Positions 1 to 8,363 of a stretch of DNA of 42,870 bases are shown in pieces. The position numbers and the translations under genes were made by a program. Positions within the stretch are counted from its first letter, which is position 1. Each line of letters opens with the position of its first letter. The DNA comes from CAG-791 sp963658405 (GTDB taxonomy: Bacteria > Bacillota > Clostridia > Lachnospirales > Lachnospiraceae), in NCBI GenBank assembly GCA_963658405.1, contig CAVKQI010000010.1, positions 1 through 42,870 on the forward strand, given 5' to 3'. The notes beneath the pieces are model-generated. The model did not search any database. It saw nothing but the letters and a program-made list of their open reading frames with translations, and was not told the DNA's origin.

Positions 1-14
1 TTCGCAATCCTATC

Positions 15-76
15 GGAGAATTCGCCTTCGCGAAATTCTCCTCAGGCTGCCGCTGCCAAGCAGCGGCATAAGGAGG
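15..76 (+). repeat. Dispersed two-hairpin element, copy A, upstream of GH127 gene
   Basis: Hairpin 1 (15-41) has arms GGAGAATTCGC and GCGAAATTCTCC around a CTTC loop, with one bulged base. Hairpin 2 (48-68) is a perfect 9-bp stem, TGCCGCTGC/GCAGCGGCA, with a CAA loop. It is followed after one base by the ribosome site AAGGAGG (70-76) and the ATG at 83. Closely related copies occur near 2157, 18571 and 40658. The window edge may truncate the upstream part. Confidence 0.7.
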
Positions 77-82
77 AAAACA

Positions 83-2014
83 ATGAAAGCAATCAAAGAC
101 TTCGACATCGGAAAAGCAGAAATCAAAGACAGCTTCTGGACCCCCAGACAGAGACTCACCATCGACACCGTCATCCCCTACCAGGAAAAAGTCTTAAACG
201 ACGAAGTGCCCGGCGTGGAAAAAAGCCATGCACTGGCTAACTTCCGCATTGCCGCCGGTATGGAAGAGGGCGAATTCTACGGCATGGTCTTCCAGGACAG
301 CGACGTGGCCAAGTGGTTGGAGGGCGTGGCTTATTCCCTCATCGTCTCTCCGGATGCAGACCTCGAAAAGCGTGCAGATGCCATCATCGACATTATCGCG
401 GCAGCCCAGCAGCCCGACGGCTACCTGGACACCTACTTTATCGTCAAGGAGCCGGAAAAGAAATTCCAGAACCTTCAGGAGTGTCACGAACTCTACTGCG
501 CAGGCCATATGATGGAAGCAGCCGCTGCCTACTATGAGGCAACCGGCAAGGATAAATTGCTGCAGGTCATGCAGAGAGAGGCGGATTGCATCGACCGTCA
601 TATTGGTCCCGAGGAGGGAAAGATCCACGGCGTTCCCGGCCACGAAGAGGTAGAGATCGGTCTGCTGCGGATGTACCGGGCTACCGGAAATAAAAAGGAC
701 CTGCAGCTGGCATCCTATTTCCTGAATCGCCGGGGACAGGAACCTTCCTGGTTCGATGAAGAGACAAAGAAGAGAGGCTGGGTGATGTGGGAGCAGAGCC
801 CGCACGATACCGATTACAACCAGTCCTTTGCCCCCGTCAGAGAGCAGCAGGAGGCAAGAGGCCACAGCGTCCGCGCCATGTACCTCTATACCGCCATGGC
901 AGACTATGCAAGGATCGCAGAGGATGCTTCCATGGCAGAAGCCTGTGAGCGTCTTTGGGACAACGCAGTGGGAAAACAGATGTACCTCACCGGCGGTCTG
1001 GGGCAGGCAGCCAGATGGGAAGGCTTTACGCACGACTATGACCTGCCTAACGATACTGCCTATGCGGAGACCTGCGCTTCCATCGGTCTTGTGATGTTTG
1101 CCCGCCGCATGCTGCAGCTGCGTCTGGACGGTAAGTTTACCGATGTCATGGAAAGAGCCCTTTACAATGGTGTCCTCTCCGGCATGCAGCTGGACGGCAA
1201 GCGTTTCTTCTATGTAAATCCGCTGGAAGTGGTGCCCGGTGTCTCCGGTAAGCTTCCCGGTTATGAGCACGTGCTGCCGCAGCGCCCGGAGTGGTTCCCC
1301 TGCGCCTGCTGCCCGCCCAACGTGGTGCGTCTTCTCACTTCTCTGGCCCGCTATGCCTGGGATGAAAAGGAGGACGGCACCGTCTGCTCCCATCTTTATA
1401 TGGGAGGTACGGCAGAATTTACCCACGCCAGTCTGAGCGTGGAGAGCAGCTGGCCCTGGGACGGGGATATCAGCTACAGCTTCCGTTACTGTGACGGAGA
1501 GGCCTTTACCTTTGCCATTCACGTTCCGGCCTATGCAAAGGAATTTTCCGTCTCCTTAAACGGTGAGGCCCTGACACCGGAGCAGTACGAATACAAAGAC
1601 GGCTATCTCTATCTGCACCGCGCATGGCAGGACAAGGATGTACTCAGCCTGCATCTGACCATGCCTGTCCGTCTCACCCGCTGCAACCCTCTGGTGAGAG
1701 CAAACGAAAACTGCGTGGCCCTCCAGAGAGGACCGCTGGTATACTGCTTCGAAGAGGTGGACAACGGAGCACAGATCCAGGCACTGCGCATTCCCACAGA
1801 TGCCGCATTCCATGTAGAGGAAGCAGAGGACGGTCCTCTTGCAGGCATGAAGGTCATCACCTTCGAGGGCGTGCGGGAAAGCTTTGCAGACGATGCGCTG
1901 TATGAAGAGACAGCGCCGAAGCAGGAAAAAGCAGCCATGCAGGCCATTCCCTATTTTGCATGGGGCAATCGGGGAGAAAACCAGATGCGTGTATGGATGC
2001 CGGTACTGCGCTAA
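83..2014 (+). CDS. GH127 beta-L-arabinofuranosidase-like glycoside hydrolase
   Basis: This 643-residue protein matches glycoside hydrolase family 127, whose characterised members (HypBA1 type, about 658 residues) release terminal beta-L-arabinofuranose from plant glycans. The family residues are visible: the acid/base Glu of the RWEGF motif (E313), then the zinc/nucleophile set E329 and C331 (AETCAS) and C407, C409 and C410 in PCACCPPN. C409 matches the catalytic cysteine of HypBA1. An N-terminal alpha/alpha barrel (about 1-420) is followed by beta-rich C-terminal domains. No signal peptide is seen, so it should act in the cytoplasm on imported oligosaccharides. The ATG lies 6 nt after AAGGAGG and directly follows a hairpin repeat. 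A terminator follows at 2089-2139. No transporter or regulator is adjacent, so the exact substrate is inferred from the family. Confidence 0.9.
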   Translation: MKAIKDFDIGKAEIKDSFWTPRQRLTIDTVIPYQEKVLNDEVPGVEKSHALANFRIAAGMEEGEFYGMVFQDSDVAKWLEGVAYSLIVSPDADLEKRADAIIDIIAAAQQPDGYLDTYFIVKEPEKKFQNLQECHELYCAGHMMEAAAAYYEATGKDKLLQVMQREADCIDRHIGPEEGKIHGVPGHEEVEIGLLRMYRATGNKKDLQLASYFLNRRGQEPSWFDEETKKRGWVMWEQSPHDTDYNQSFAPVREQQEARGHSVRAMYLYTAMADYARIAEDASMAEACERLWDNAVGKQMYLTGGLGQAARWEGFTHDYDLPNDTAYAETCASIGLVMFARRMLQLRLDGKFTDVMERALYNGVLSGMQLDGKRFFYVNPLEVVPGVSGKLPGYEHVLPQRPEWFPCACCPPNVVRLLTSLARYAWDEKEDGTVCSHLYMGGTAEFTHASLSVESSWPWDGDISYSFRYCDGEAFTFAIHVPAYAKEFSVSLNGEALTPEQYEYKDGYLYLHRAWQDKDVLSLHLTMPVRLTRCNPLVRANENCVALQRGPLVYCFEEVDNGAQIQALRIPTDAAFHVEEAEDGPLAGMKVITFEGVRESFADDALYEETAPKQEKAAMQAIPYFAWGNRGENQMRVWMPVLR

Positions 2015-2088
2015 CAGCGTCAAAGAGATAGTAAAGGAGATACAGAAAGCGGCTGTGGGATGACACGGCTTGCATGTATATTGACAGG

Positions 2089-2139
2089 GCGGCTATAATA
2101 AATGATCGGACAAAAGATCATTATTACAGCCGCTTTTTT
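2089..2139 (+). terminator. Intrinsic terminator after the GH127 gene
   Basis: An 18-bp inverted repeat with arms beginning GCGGCT (2089-2107) and ending AGCCGC (2116-2133), with one bulge, is followed by six T (2134-2139). It separates the GH127 gene from the ybaK-like gene. Confidence 0.85.
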
Positions 2140-2156
2140 GCAGCCCCAGGCAGTGT

Positions 2157-2221
2157 ATCGGAGGATTCGGCTTTGCGAAATTCTCCGCACAGTGCCGCTG
2201 CAGGGAAGCGGCATAAAGAGG
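2157..2221 (+). repeat. Dispersed two-hairpin element, copy B, upstream of ybaK-like gene
   Basis: Hairpin 1 (2159-2187) is CGGAGGATTCG paired with CGAAATTCTCCG. An A-to-G change relative to copy A is tolerated as a G-T pair, and an extra closing C-G pair is present. Hairpin 2 (2193-2213) is TGCCGCT/AGCGGCA. The SD AAAGAGG (2215-2221) abuts hairpin 2, and the ATG is at 2227. Confidence 0.65.
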
Positions 2222-2226
2222 TAATT

Positions 2227-2793
2227 ATGCAGCAGCTTACTTTATTTAACGGAAGACCGGAAAACACAGAGGGCAGACTGGAGAAGGAGATCAGAGTCTA
2301 TGATCTGCTGGACAGCCTGGGGATCGAGTACTGGCGCACGGATCATGGCCCGGCCGATACCATGGAGGCCTGCGATGAGATCGATGCCGTGCTGGAGGTA
2401 CTGATCTGCAAGAATCTGTTCCTGTGCAACAGACAGAAGACCAAATTCTATCTCCTGATGATGCCCGGCGATAAGCCCTTTAAGACAAAAGACCTTTCCG
2501 CACAGATAAATTCCGCCAGACTTTCCTTTGCTTCCCCGGAGGCTATGGAGCAGTATCTGGATATCACACCGGGCTCCGTCAGCATTATGGGTCTGATGAA
2601 TGATACGCAGGGACAGGTGCAGCTCCTGGTGGATGAGGATGTGCTGAAGGGAGAATTCCTGGGATGCCATCCATGCATCAATACGTCCAGCTTAAAGCTT
2701 CATACCCGGGACGTTTTTGATAAATTCCTGCCGGCTGTGCATCATGAGCCCGTGATCGTGCACCTGGAATACCCGCAGGAACAGCAGCAATAA
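2227..2793 (+). CDS. YbaK/ProX-family aminoacyl-tRNA deacylase (PrdX-like)
   Basis: This 188-residue single-domain protein matches the YbaK/EbsC (INS-like) editing family, and most closely the free-standing PrdX/ProXp-ala deacylases that hydrolyse Ala mischarged on tRNA-Pro. Visible family features are the N-terminal segment through IEYWRTDHGPADTMEACDEI, the CKNLFLCNRQKTKFYLLMMPGDK strand pair (lysine of the K-N-L-F motif), and the C-terminal GSVSIMGLMND and GCHPCINTSSLKL motifs of the substrate pocket. I chose the ATG at 2227, 5 nt after AAAGAGG. The frame stays open upstream to 2074, but that part runs through the terminator and hairpin repeat and is not coding. It acts in the cytoplasm in translation quality control, which suits its place before rplJ. 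It is probably transcribed separately, since a promoter for rplJ follows. Confidence 0.85.
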   Translation: MQQLTLFNGRPENTEGRLEKEIRVYDLLDSLGIEYWRTDHGPADTMEACDEIDAVLEVLICKNLFLCNRQKTKFYLLMMPGDKPFKTKDLSAQINSARLSFASPEAMEQYLDITPGSVSIMGLMNDTQGQVQLLVDEDVLKGEFLGCHPCINTSSLKLHTRDVFDKFLPAVHHEPVIVHLEYPQEQQQ

Positions 2794-2835
2794 GCAGATT
2801 TCCCCGGAATTTGCCCGGAAACAGTAAAAAAGTAA

Positions 2836-2865
2836 TTGACGAACTGCAAGGATCCATGCTAAGAT
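2836..2865 (+). promoter_or_regulatory. Promoter of the rplJ-rplL operon
   Basis: A -35 TTGACG (2836-2841), an 18-nt spacer and a -10 TAAGAT (2860-2865) preceded by TGC (extended -10). Transcription would start near 2872, just before the L10 leader. Confidence 0.7.
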
Positions 2866-2871
2866 ACCAAA

Positions 2872-3016
2872 GGTCGTGCAGAACGACACAGCCGAAGACA
2901 GCAGGTGCCGCAAGGCGTAAGTGATGACGAGAGTGATTCACCTGCCGAGGGAAAAGCAGAGAATGTTTGTAGGAATGTTCAGCTCCCTGTCTTTGACAGA
3001 GGAGCTGTTTTGTTTT
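2872..3016 (+). ncRNA. Ribosomal protein L10 leader with attenuator
   Basis: The segment shows the Firmicutes L10-leader layout: a small hairpin GTCGT/ACGAC (2873-2887), then a stem GCAGGTG (2901-2907)/CACCTGC (2939-2945) flanked by the GCCGAAGACA and CCGAGGGAAAA internal loops that form the L10(L12)4 binding site. A terminator follows: AGCTCC CTGTC (2981-2991) pairs with GACAG and GGAGCT (up to 3006), followed by GTTTTGTTTT. By analogy with the known family, free L10-L12 complex would bind and favour termination. Confidence 0.85.
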
Positions 3017-3066
3017 ATAAATTTTCTTTCGCTCTTTCGGCTCCATTCTAATAAGGAGGTAAGAAG

Positions 3067-3630
3067 ATGGCAAAAGTGGAATTAAAGCAGCCTGTCGTGA
3101 AAGAAATTTCCGAAAAGATCGAAGGCGCACAGTCTCTTGTACTGGTTGACCACAGAGGACTGACTGTAGCACAGGATACCGAACTGCGTAAGCAGCTCCG
3201 TGCAGAAGGCATCTCCTACAAGGTTTACAAGAATACCATGATGAATCTGGCATTCAAGGGAACCGAGTACGAAGGACTCCTTCAGTATCTGGAAGGCCCC
3301 AGCGCACTGGCAGTTTCCAAGGAAGACGCTACCGCTCCGGCACGTGTCCTTGTAAACTTCGCAAAGACAGCTGATAAGCTTGAGATCAAGGGCGGCATTG
3401 TAGAGGGTACCCTGTACGATGCAGCAGCACTGAATGAGATCGCAAAGATCCCGTCCAGAAACGACCTGCTCTCCAAGCTGCTTGGAAGCATGCAGTCCCC
3501 GATCACCAACTTTGCTCGTGTCATGAAGCAGTTGGCAGAGAAAGGCGGCGCAGCAGGTGCAGCAGAGGATGCAGCACCCGCAGAGGAAGCAGCAGAAGCT
3601 CCCGCAGCAGAGGCAGCACCGGAGGCATAA
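3067..3630 (+). CDS. rplJ: 50S ribosomal protein L10
   Basis: This 187-residue protein starts MAKVELKQPVV and contains the L10 signature VLVDHRGLTVAQDTELRKQLR with SYKVYKNTMMNLA. L10 anchors the L7/L12 stalk on 23S rRNA helices 42-44, and its C-terminal helix binds L12 dimers. It is slightly longer than usual because of an Ala/Glu-rich low-complexity tail (from about residue 160). The ATG follows AAGGAGG by 7 nt. It is the first gene of a two-gene operon, rplJ-rplL. The usual upstream partners rplK and rplA are absent, and the gene is fed by its own promoter and leader. Confidence 0.98.
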   Translation: MAKVELKQPVVKEISEKIEGAQSLVLVDHRGLTVAQDTELRKQLRAEGISYKVYKNTMMNLAFKGTEYEGLLQYLEGPSALAVSKEDATAPARVLVNFAKTADKLEIKGGIVEGTLYDAAALNEIAKIPSRNDLLSKLLGSMQSPITNFARVMKQLAEKGGAAGAAEDAAPAEEAAEAPAAEAAPEA

Positions 3631-3679
3631 GTCTCCTTGCACTATGATGGCAAAACAAAAACTAATGGAGGTAAATCAA

Positions 3680-4057
3680 ATGGCAAAGTTATCTACCGCA
3701 GAAATCATTGATGCGATCAAAGAGTTATCCGTTATGGAACTGAATGACCTGGTTAAGGCTTGTGAGGAAGAGTTCGGCGTATCCGCAGCAGCAGGCGTTG
3801 TTGTAGCAGCAGGCGCTGGTGCAGGCGCAGCAGCAGCTGAAGAGAAGACCGAGTTCGACGTTGAGCTGACCGAGATCGGTGCAAACAAGGTTAAGGTTAT
3901 CAAGGTTGTTCGTGAGATCACCGGCCTGGGCCTGAAGGAAGCTAAGGATCTTGTAGATTCCGCTCCTAAGATGATTAAGGAAGGCGTTACCAAGGAAGAG
4001 GCTGAGGAGATCAAGACCAAGGTTGAGGCTGAGGGCGCTAAGGTTACCCTTAAGTAA
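3680..4057 (+). CDS. rplL: 50S ribosomal protein L7/L12
   Basis: This 125-residue stalk protein has an N-terminal dimerisation domain (about 1-35, MAKLSTAEIIDAIKELSVMELNDL), an Ala/Gly hinge (about 40-55) and the factor-binding C-terminal domain with the invariant VREITGLGLKEAKDLVD stretch, which recruits EF-Tu, EF-G and IF-2. The ATG at 3680 is chosen because TGGAGGT precedes it at proper spacing; upstream in-frame ATGs would overlap that site. It lies 49 nt after rplJ and is followed by a strong terminator, so rplJL is separate from rpoBC. Confidence 0.98.
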   Translation: MAKLSTAEIIDAIKELSVMELNDLVKACEEEFGVSAAAGVVVAAGAGAGAAAAEEKTEFDVELTEIGANKVKVIKVVREITGLGLKEAKDLVDSAPKMIKEGVTKEEAEEIKTKVEAEGAKVTLK

Positions 4058-4080
4058 TCTGAATTTTACAGAAGACAAAG

Positions 4081-4110
4081 GACAGTCACCTACGGGTGAC
4101 TGTCTTTTTT
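4081..4110 (+). terminator. Intrinsic terminator after rplL
   Basis: Perfect 10-bp stem GACAGTCACC (4081-4090)/GGTGACTGTC (4095-4104), a 4-nt loop and six T. The stretch from here to the rpoB promoter (4111-4243) is AT-rich with nothing recognisable. Confidence 0.92.
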
Positions 4111-4243
4111 GCATAGAATTCGCGCAGTGAATTCGAACTGTGGCGCTGCTGCTTTTGCAATGTATAAAAAACACACAACGGACGTTCCCAATTTTGCACA
4201 GAAATGGCACCATAATTTCTGCTATTTTTGCATACAAAAATGT

Positions 4244-4272
4244 TTGACGGCATAAATTCCTGGTAGTATAAT
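4244..4272 (+). promoter_or_regulatory. Promoter of rpoB-rpoC
   Basis: TTGACG (4244-4249), a 17-nt spacer and consensus TATAAT (4267-4272). The transcript would carry a ~90-nt leader with a small imperfect hairpin (GGGAATCT/AGATTTCCC, about 4289-4317) before the start at 4371. Confidence 0.85.
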
Positions 4273-4370
4273 GTATAAGCCTATCTCTGGGAATCTATGC
4301 CTTTTTTTAGATTTCCCAACGTTAAGACAGCTTACATTGTATAGATTGATAGAAAAACGGGGTGAAGTAG

Positions 4371-7300
4371 ATGGAGAAAAACAGGTTACATTCTACCGGC
4401 AATGGTAAGAGTGTGCGAATGAGCTTTGCACGCCAGAATGAAGTACTGGAGATGCCCAACCTGATAGAGGTTCAGAAGAACTCCTATCAATGGTTCCTCG
4501 ATGAAGGACTGCAGGAAGTGTTTGATGACATTTCTCCCATCGAGGATTACAGCGGACGTTTGAGCCTTTCTTTTGTCAGCTACGAGCTGTGCACAAAGGA
4601 AGCCAAATACTCCATCGAAAAGTGCAAAGAGCGTGACGCAACCTATGCAGCACCGCTCAAGGTAAAGGTTCGCCTCTATGACAAGGAGAACAAAAAGGAA
4701 ATCAACGACCAGGTGATCTTTATGGGTGACCTGCCTTTGATGACCCGTACCGGTACCTTCGTGATCAACGGCGCAGAGCGTGTTATCGTATCCCAGCTGG
4801 TGCGTTCTCCCGGCATCTATTACGGCATCGATAAGGATAAATTCGGCAAGAAGCTCTATTCCTGCACCGTGATCCCTAACCGCGGCGCATGGCTGGAGTA
4901 CGAGACAGATGCCAATGATATTTTCTATGTGCGTGTAGACCGTACCAGAAAGGTTCCGGTCACCGTGCTGATCCGTGCCCTGGGCATCGGCACCGACGAG
5001 GAGATCATCGAGCTCTTCGGCGATGAGCCCAAGCTGATGGGTGCACTTTCCAAGGACGCTTCTCATGACTATGAGTCGGGTCTTCTGGAGCTGTACAAAA
5101 AGATCCGTCCCGGTGAGCCTCTCTCCGTAGAGAGCGCTGACAGCCTGATCAACGCCATGTTCTTCGACCCCAGAAGATATGACCTGGCCAAGGTGGGACG
5201 TTACAAGTTTAATAAGAAGCTGGCACTGAAGAACCGCATCAAGGGTCACGTGCTGGCAGAAGATGTAGTGGATGAGGCTAACGGCGATATCCTGGGCAGT
5301 GCCGGCGAGACCGTCACCGAGGAGATGGCTATCGAGATCCAGAATGCCGCTATTCCTTATGTATGGATCCAGACAGAGGAGCGCAATGTCAAGGTGCTGA
5401 GCAACCTGATGGTAGACATCACCCACTTTGTAGACTGCGATCCCGAGGAGCTGGGCATCACAGAGAATGTTTACTATCCCGCTCTTCGCGACATCCTGAT
5501 CAACTATCAGGACAATGAGGATCCGGAAGCACTGGCAGAGGCTCTGAAGCAGAATGTACACGAGCTGGTTCCCAAGCATGTTACCAAGGAAGACATTCTG
5601 GCTTCCATCAACTACAACATGCATCTGGAATACGGCATCGGCAATGACGACGATATCGACCACCTGGGCAACCGTCGTATCCGCGCCGTAGGTGAGCTGC
5701 TGCAGAACCAGTACCGCATCGGTCTTTCCAGACTGGAGCGTGTGGTGAGAGAACGTATGACCACCCACGATACCACGGACGAGATCTCTCCCCAGGCACT
5801 GATCAATATCAAGCCTGTGCAGGCAGCCGTCAAGGAGTTCTTCGGATCTTCCCAGCTGTCTCAGTTCATGGATCAGAACAACCCGCTTTCCGAGATCACC
5901 CACAAGAGACGTCTCTCCGCACTGGGTCCCGGCGGTCTGTCCAGAGACCGTGCCGGATTCGAAGTCCGAGACGTTCACTATACCCACTACGGCAGAATGT
6001 GCCCCATTGAGACCCCTGAAGGACCCAACATCGGTCTGATCAACTCTCTGGCATGCTTTGCCCGCATCAATGAGTACGGCTTTGTAGAGGCACCTTACCG
6101 CTACATCGACCGCTCTGACCCGAAGAATCCCCGCGTCACCGACGAAGTTCGCTACATGACCGCGGATGAAGAGGATAATTACCATGTAGCACAGGCGAGC
6201 AGTGAGCTGGACGAGAACGGCTACTTTGTCAATGACAACGTATCCGGCCGTTATCGGACAGAGACCTCCGCTTATTCCAAGACCGTATTCGAGTACATGG
6301 ATGTCTCCCCGAGAATGGTCTTCTCCGTGGCTACATCCCTGATCCCTTTCCTGCAGAACGACGATGCGAACCGTGCACTGATGGGATCCAACATGCAGCG
6401 TCAGGCAGTGCCGCTTCTGACCACTGAGGCACCTGCCGTAGGTACCGGCATGGAAGTAAAGGCAGCCAAGGACTCCGGCGTGTGCGTAGTGGCACCCAAG
6501 GCCGGCGTGGTGGAGTTCGTGGATTCCACGACCCTGCGTCTGCAGTATGACGACGGTGAGAAGGAAGAGATCCATCTGACCAAGTTCTCCCGCAGCAACC
6601 AGAGCAACTGCTACAACCAGAAGCCCATCGTTCTGACCGGCGAGCATTTCGAGGCAGGTCAGGTCCTGGCAGACGGTCCTTCCACCTGCAACGGTGAGCT
6701 GGGCCTTGGCAAGAACCCGCTGATCGGCTTCATGACCTGGGAAGGTTACAACTACGAGGACGCTGTCCTTCTGAGCGAGCGTCTGGTAGAAGAAGATGTA
6801 TATACCTCCATCCACATGGAGGAGTATGAGGCAGAATCCAGAGATACCAAGCTGGGACCGGAGGAGATCACCCGTGATGTGCCCGGCGTCGGCGAGGAAG
6901 CCTTAAAGGATCTGGATGACCGCGGCATTATCCGCGTAGGCGCAGAGGTACGCGCCGGTGACATCCTGGTAGGTAAGGTCACCCCCAAGGGAGAGACCGA
7001 GCTGACCGCAGAGGAGAGACTGCTGCGCGCTATCTTCGGCGAGAAGGCAAGAGAAGTCAGAGATACTTCCCTGAAGGTGCCTCACGGCGCTTACGGTATC
7101 ATCGTAGATACCAAGGTCTTCTCCAGAGAAAACGGAGACGAGCTTCCCCCAGGTGTCAATCAGGCAGTCCGCATCTACATCGCCCAGAAGAGAAAGATCT
7201 CTGTAGGTGATAAGATGGCAGGCCGTCACGGAAACAAGGGTGTCGTTTCCCGCGTGCTTCCTGTAGAAGATATGCCTTATCTGCCCAACGGCCGTCCCCT

Positions 7301-8246
7301 GGATATCGTGCTGAATCCTCTGGGCGTGCCTTCCCGTATGAATATCGGTCAGGTCCTGGAGATCCATCTGTCCCTGGCTGCCAAGGCACTGGGCTTTAAT
7401 GTGGCAACCCCCATTTTTGACGGTGCAAACGAGAAAGACATTCAGGATACCCTGCTCATGGCCAATTCCTATGTCAACAACACATGGGAAGAGTTCGAGG
7501 CAGAGTACAAGGATAAGACTGATCCGGAGATCATGAAGTACCTGTATGAGCACCGCGATCACAGAGAGCTCTGGAAGGGCGTTCCGATCCAGCCTGACGG
7601 CAAGGTGAGACTGCGCGACGGCCGTACCGGCGAGTACTTCGACAGCCCGGTCACCATCGGACACATGCACTACTTAAAGCTGCATCACCTGGTAGATGAT
7701 AAGATCCACGCACGTTCCACCGGTCCTTACTCCCTGGTTACCCAGCAGCCTCTGGGCGGCAAGGCGCAGTTCGGCGGACAGCGTTTCGGAGAAATGGAAG
7801 TTTGGGCCCTGGAGGCATACGGCGCAGCCTACACCCTGCAGGAGATCCTGACCGTGAAGTCTGATGATGTCATCGGTCGTGTAAAGACTTATGAAGCCAT
7901 CATCAAGGGCGAGAATGTACCGGAGGCCGGCATTCCGGAGTCCTTCAAGGTGCTTGTAAAAGAGCTGCAGGCACTGGGTCTGGATGTACAGATCCTGGAC
8001 GAAAACGGCGATGAAGTGGAGCTGACGGAGAATATCGATTACGATAATTCCGAGTACCGCTTCGAAATGGCAAATAATTTCCGTGATTACGGCGATACAG
8101 ATTCTGAATCGTTAAACAGAGCAGGCTACACCAGCAAGGAATTCGACCACGAGAGCGGCGAGATGAAGGATGTGGAGGAACAGCCTGCAGAGGAAGTGGC
8201 CGCAGCAGATGATTTTGGCGGTGACGAGATCGACATGGAAGATTAA
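4371..8246 (+). CDS. rpoB: DNA-directed RNA polymerase beta subunit
   Basis: This 1291-residue catalytic subunit of RNA polymerase shows the family landmarks in order: the N-terminal SFARQNEVLEMPNLIEVQKNSY region, the rifampicin-binding cluster from about residue 490 (FFGSSQLSQFMDQNN) through the PIETPEGPNIGLINSL segment, and the C-terminal GQRFGEMEVWALEAYGA clamp-anchor region. D501, H511 and S516 equal the E. coli resistance positions 516, 526 and 531 and are wild type, so no rifampicin-resistance change is visible at these sites. The tail (about residue 1260 onward) is strongly acidic. The ATG at 4371 follows GGGGTGA. It is cotranscribed with rpoC from the promoter at 4244-4272. Confidence 0.99.
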   Translation: MEKNRLHSTGNGKSVRMSFARQNEVLEMPNLIEVQKNSYQWFLDEGLQEVFDDISPIEDYSGRLSLSFVSYELCTKEAKYSIEKCKERDATYAAPLKVKVRLYDKENKKEINDQVIFMGDLPLMTRTGTFVINGAERVIVSQLVRSPGIYYGIDKDKFGKKLYSCTVIPNRGAWLEYETDANDIFYVRVDRTRKVPVTVLIRALGIGTDEEIIELFGDEPKLMGALSKDASHDYESGLLELYKKIRPGEPLSVESADSLINAMFFDPRRYDLAKVGRYKFNKKLALKNRIKGHVLAEDVVDEANGDILGSAGETVTEEMAIEIQNAAIPYVWIQTEERNVKVLSNLMVDITHFVDCDPEELGITENVYYPALRDILINYQDNEDPEALAEALKQNVHELVPKHVTKEDILASINYNMHLEYGIGNDDDIDHLGNRRIRAVGELLQNQYRIGLSRLERVVRERMTTHDTTDEISPQALINIKPVQAAVKEFFGSSQLSQFMDQNNPLSEITHKRRLSALGPGGLSRDRAGFEVRDVHYTHYGRMCPIETPEGPNIGLINSLACFARINEYGFVEAPYRYIDRSDPKNPRVTDEVRYMTADEEDNYHVAQASSELDENGYFVNDNVSGRYRTETSAYSKTVFEYMDVSPRMVFSVATSLIPFLQNDDANRALMGSNMQRQAVPLLTTEAPAVGTGMEVKAAKDSGVCVVAPKAGVVEFVDSTTLRLQYDDGEKEEIHLTKFSRSNQSNCYNQKPIVLTGEHFEAGQVLADGPSTCNGELGLGKNPLIGFMTWEGYNYEDAVLLSERLVEEDVYTSIHMEEYEAESRDTKLGPEEITRDVPGVGEEALKDLDDRGIIRVGAEVRAGDILVGKVTPKGETELTAEERLLRAIFGEKAREVRDTSLKVPHGAYGIIVDTKVFSRENGDELPPGVNQAVRIYIAQKRKISVGDKMAGRHGNKGVVSRVLPVEDMPYLPNGRPLDIVLNPLGVPSRMNIGQVLEIHLSLAAKALGFNVATPIFDGANEKDIQDTLLMANSYVNNTWEEFEAEYKDKTDPEIMKYLYEHRDHRELWKGVPIQPDGKVRLRDGRTGEYFDSPVTIGHMHYLKLHHLVDDKIHARSTGPYSLVTQQPLGGKAQFGGQRFGEMEVWALEAYGAAYTLQEILTVKSDDVIGRVKTYEAIIKGENVPEAGIPESFKVLVKELQALGLDVQILDENGDEVELTENIDYDNSEYRFEMANNFRDYGDTDSESLNRAGYTSKEFDHESGEMKDVEEQPAEEVAAADDFGGDEIDMED

Positions 8247-8296
8247 GTACGAAGGCATACAGCCTGAAAGAGTCACTTGATCATAACGGAGGGCGA

Positions 8297-8350
8297 CCGG
8301 CCGGATAGGCCGGAATCTCTCCCCGTGGGCCGATACACGGGCTGTATCGG
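8297..8350 (+). other. Two GC-rich hairpins in the rpoB-rpoC spacer
   Basis: CCGGCC/GGCCGG (8297-8313) and CCGATACA/TGTATCGG (8330-8350). The second ends 3 nt before the rpoC ribosome site GGAGG (8354-8358). No T-run follows, so these are not terminators. A role in translation initiation or transcript processing is possible but unproven. Confidence 0.5.
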
Positions 8351-8363
8351 CATGGAGGAAAAG

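Noticed and set aside
2081..2099. TTGACA and TATAAT close together upstream of the ybaK-like gene
   Set aside because: The spacing is only 7 nt and TATAAT is part of the terminator stem at 2089-2133, so this is not a promoter.
4386..6815. 809-codon open frame on the minus strand inside rpoB
   Set aside because: It is a shadow of the biased codon use of rpoB; it has no ribosome site and no recognisable domain.
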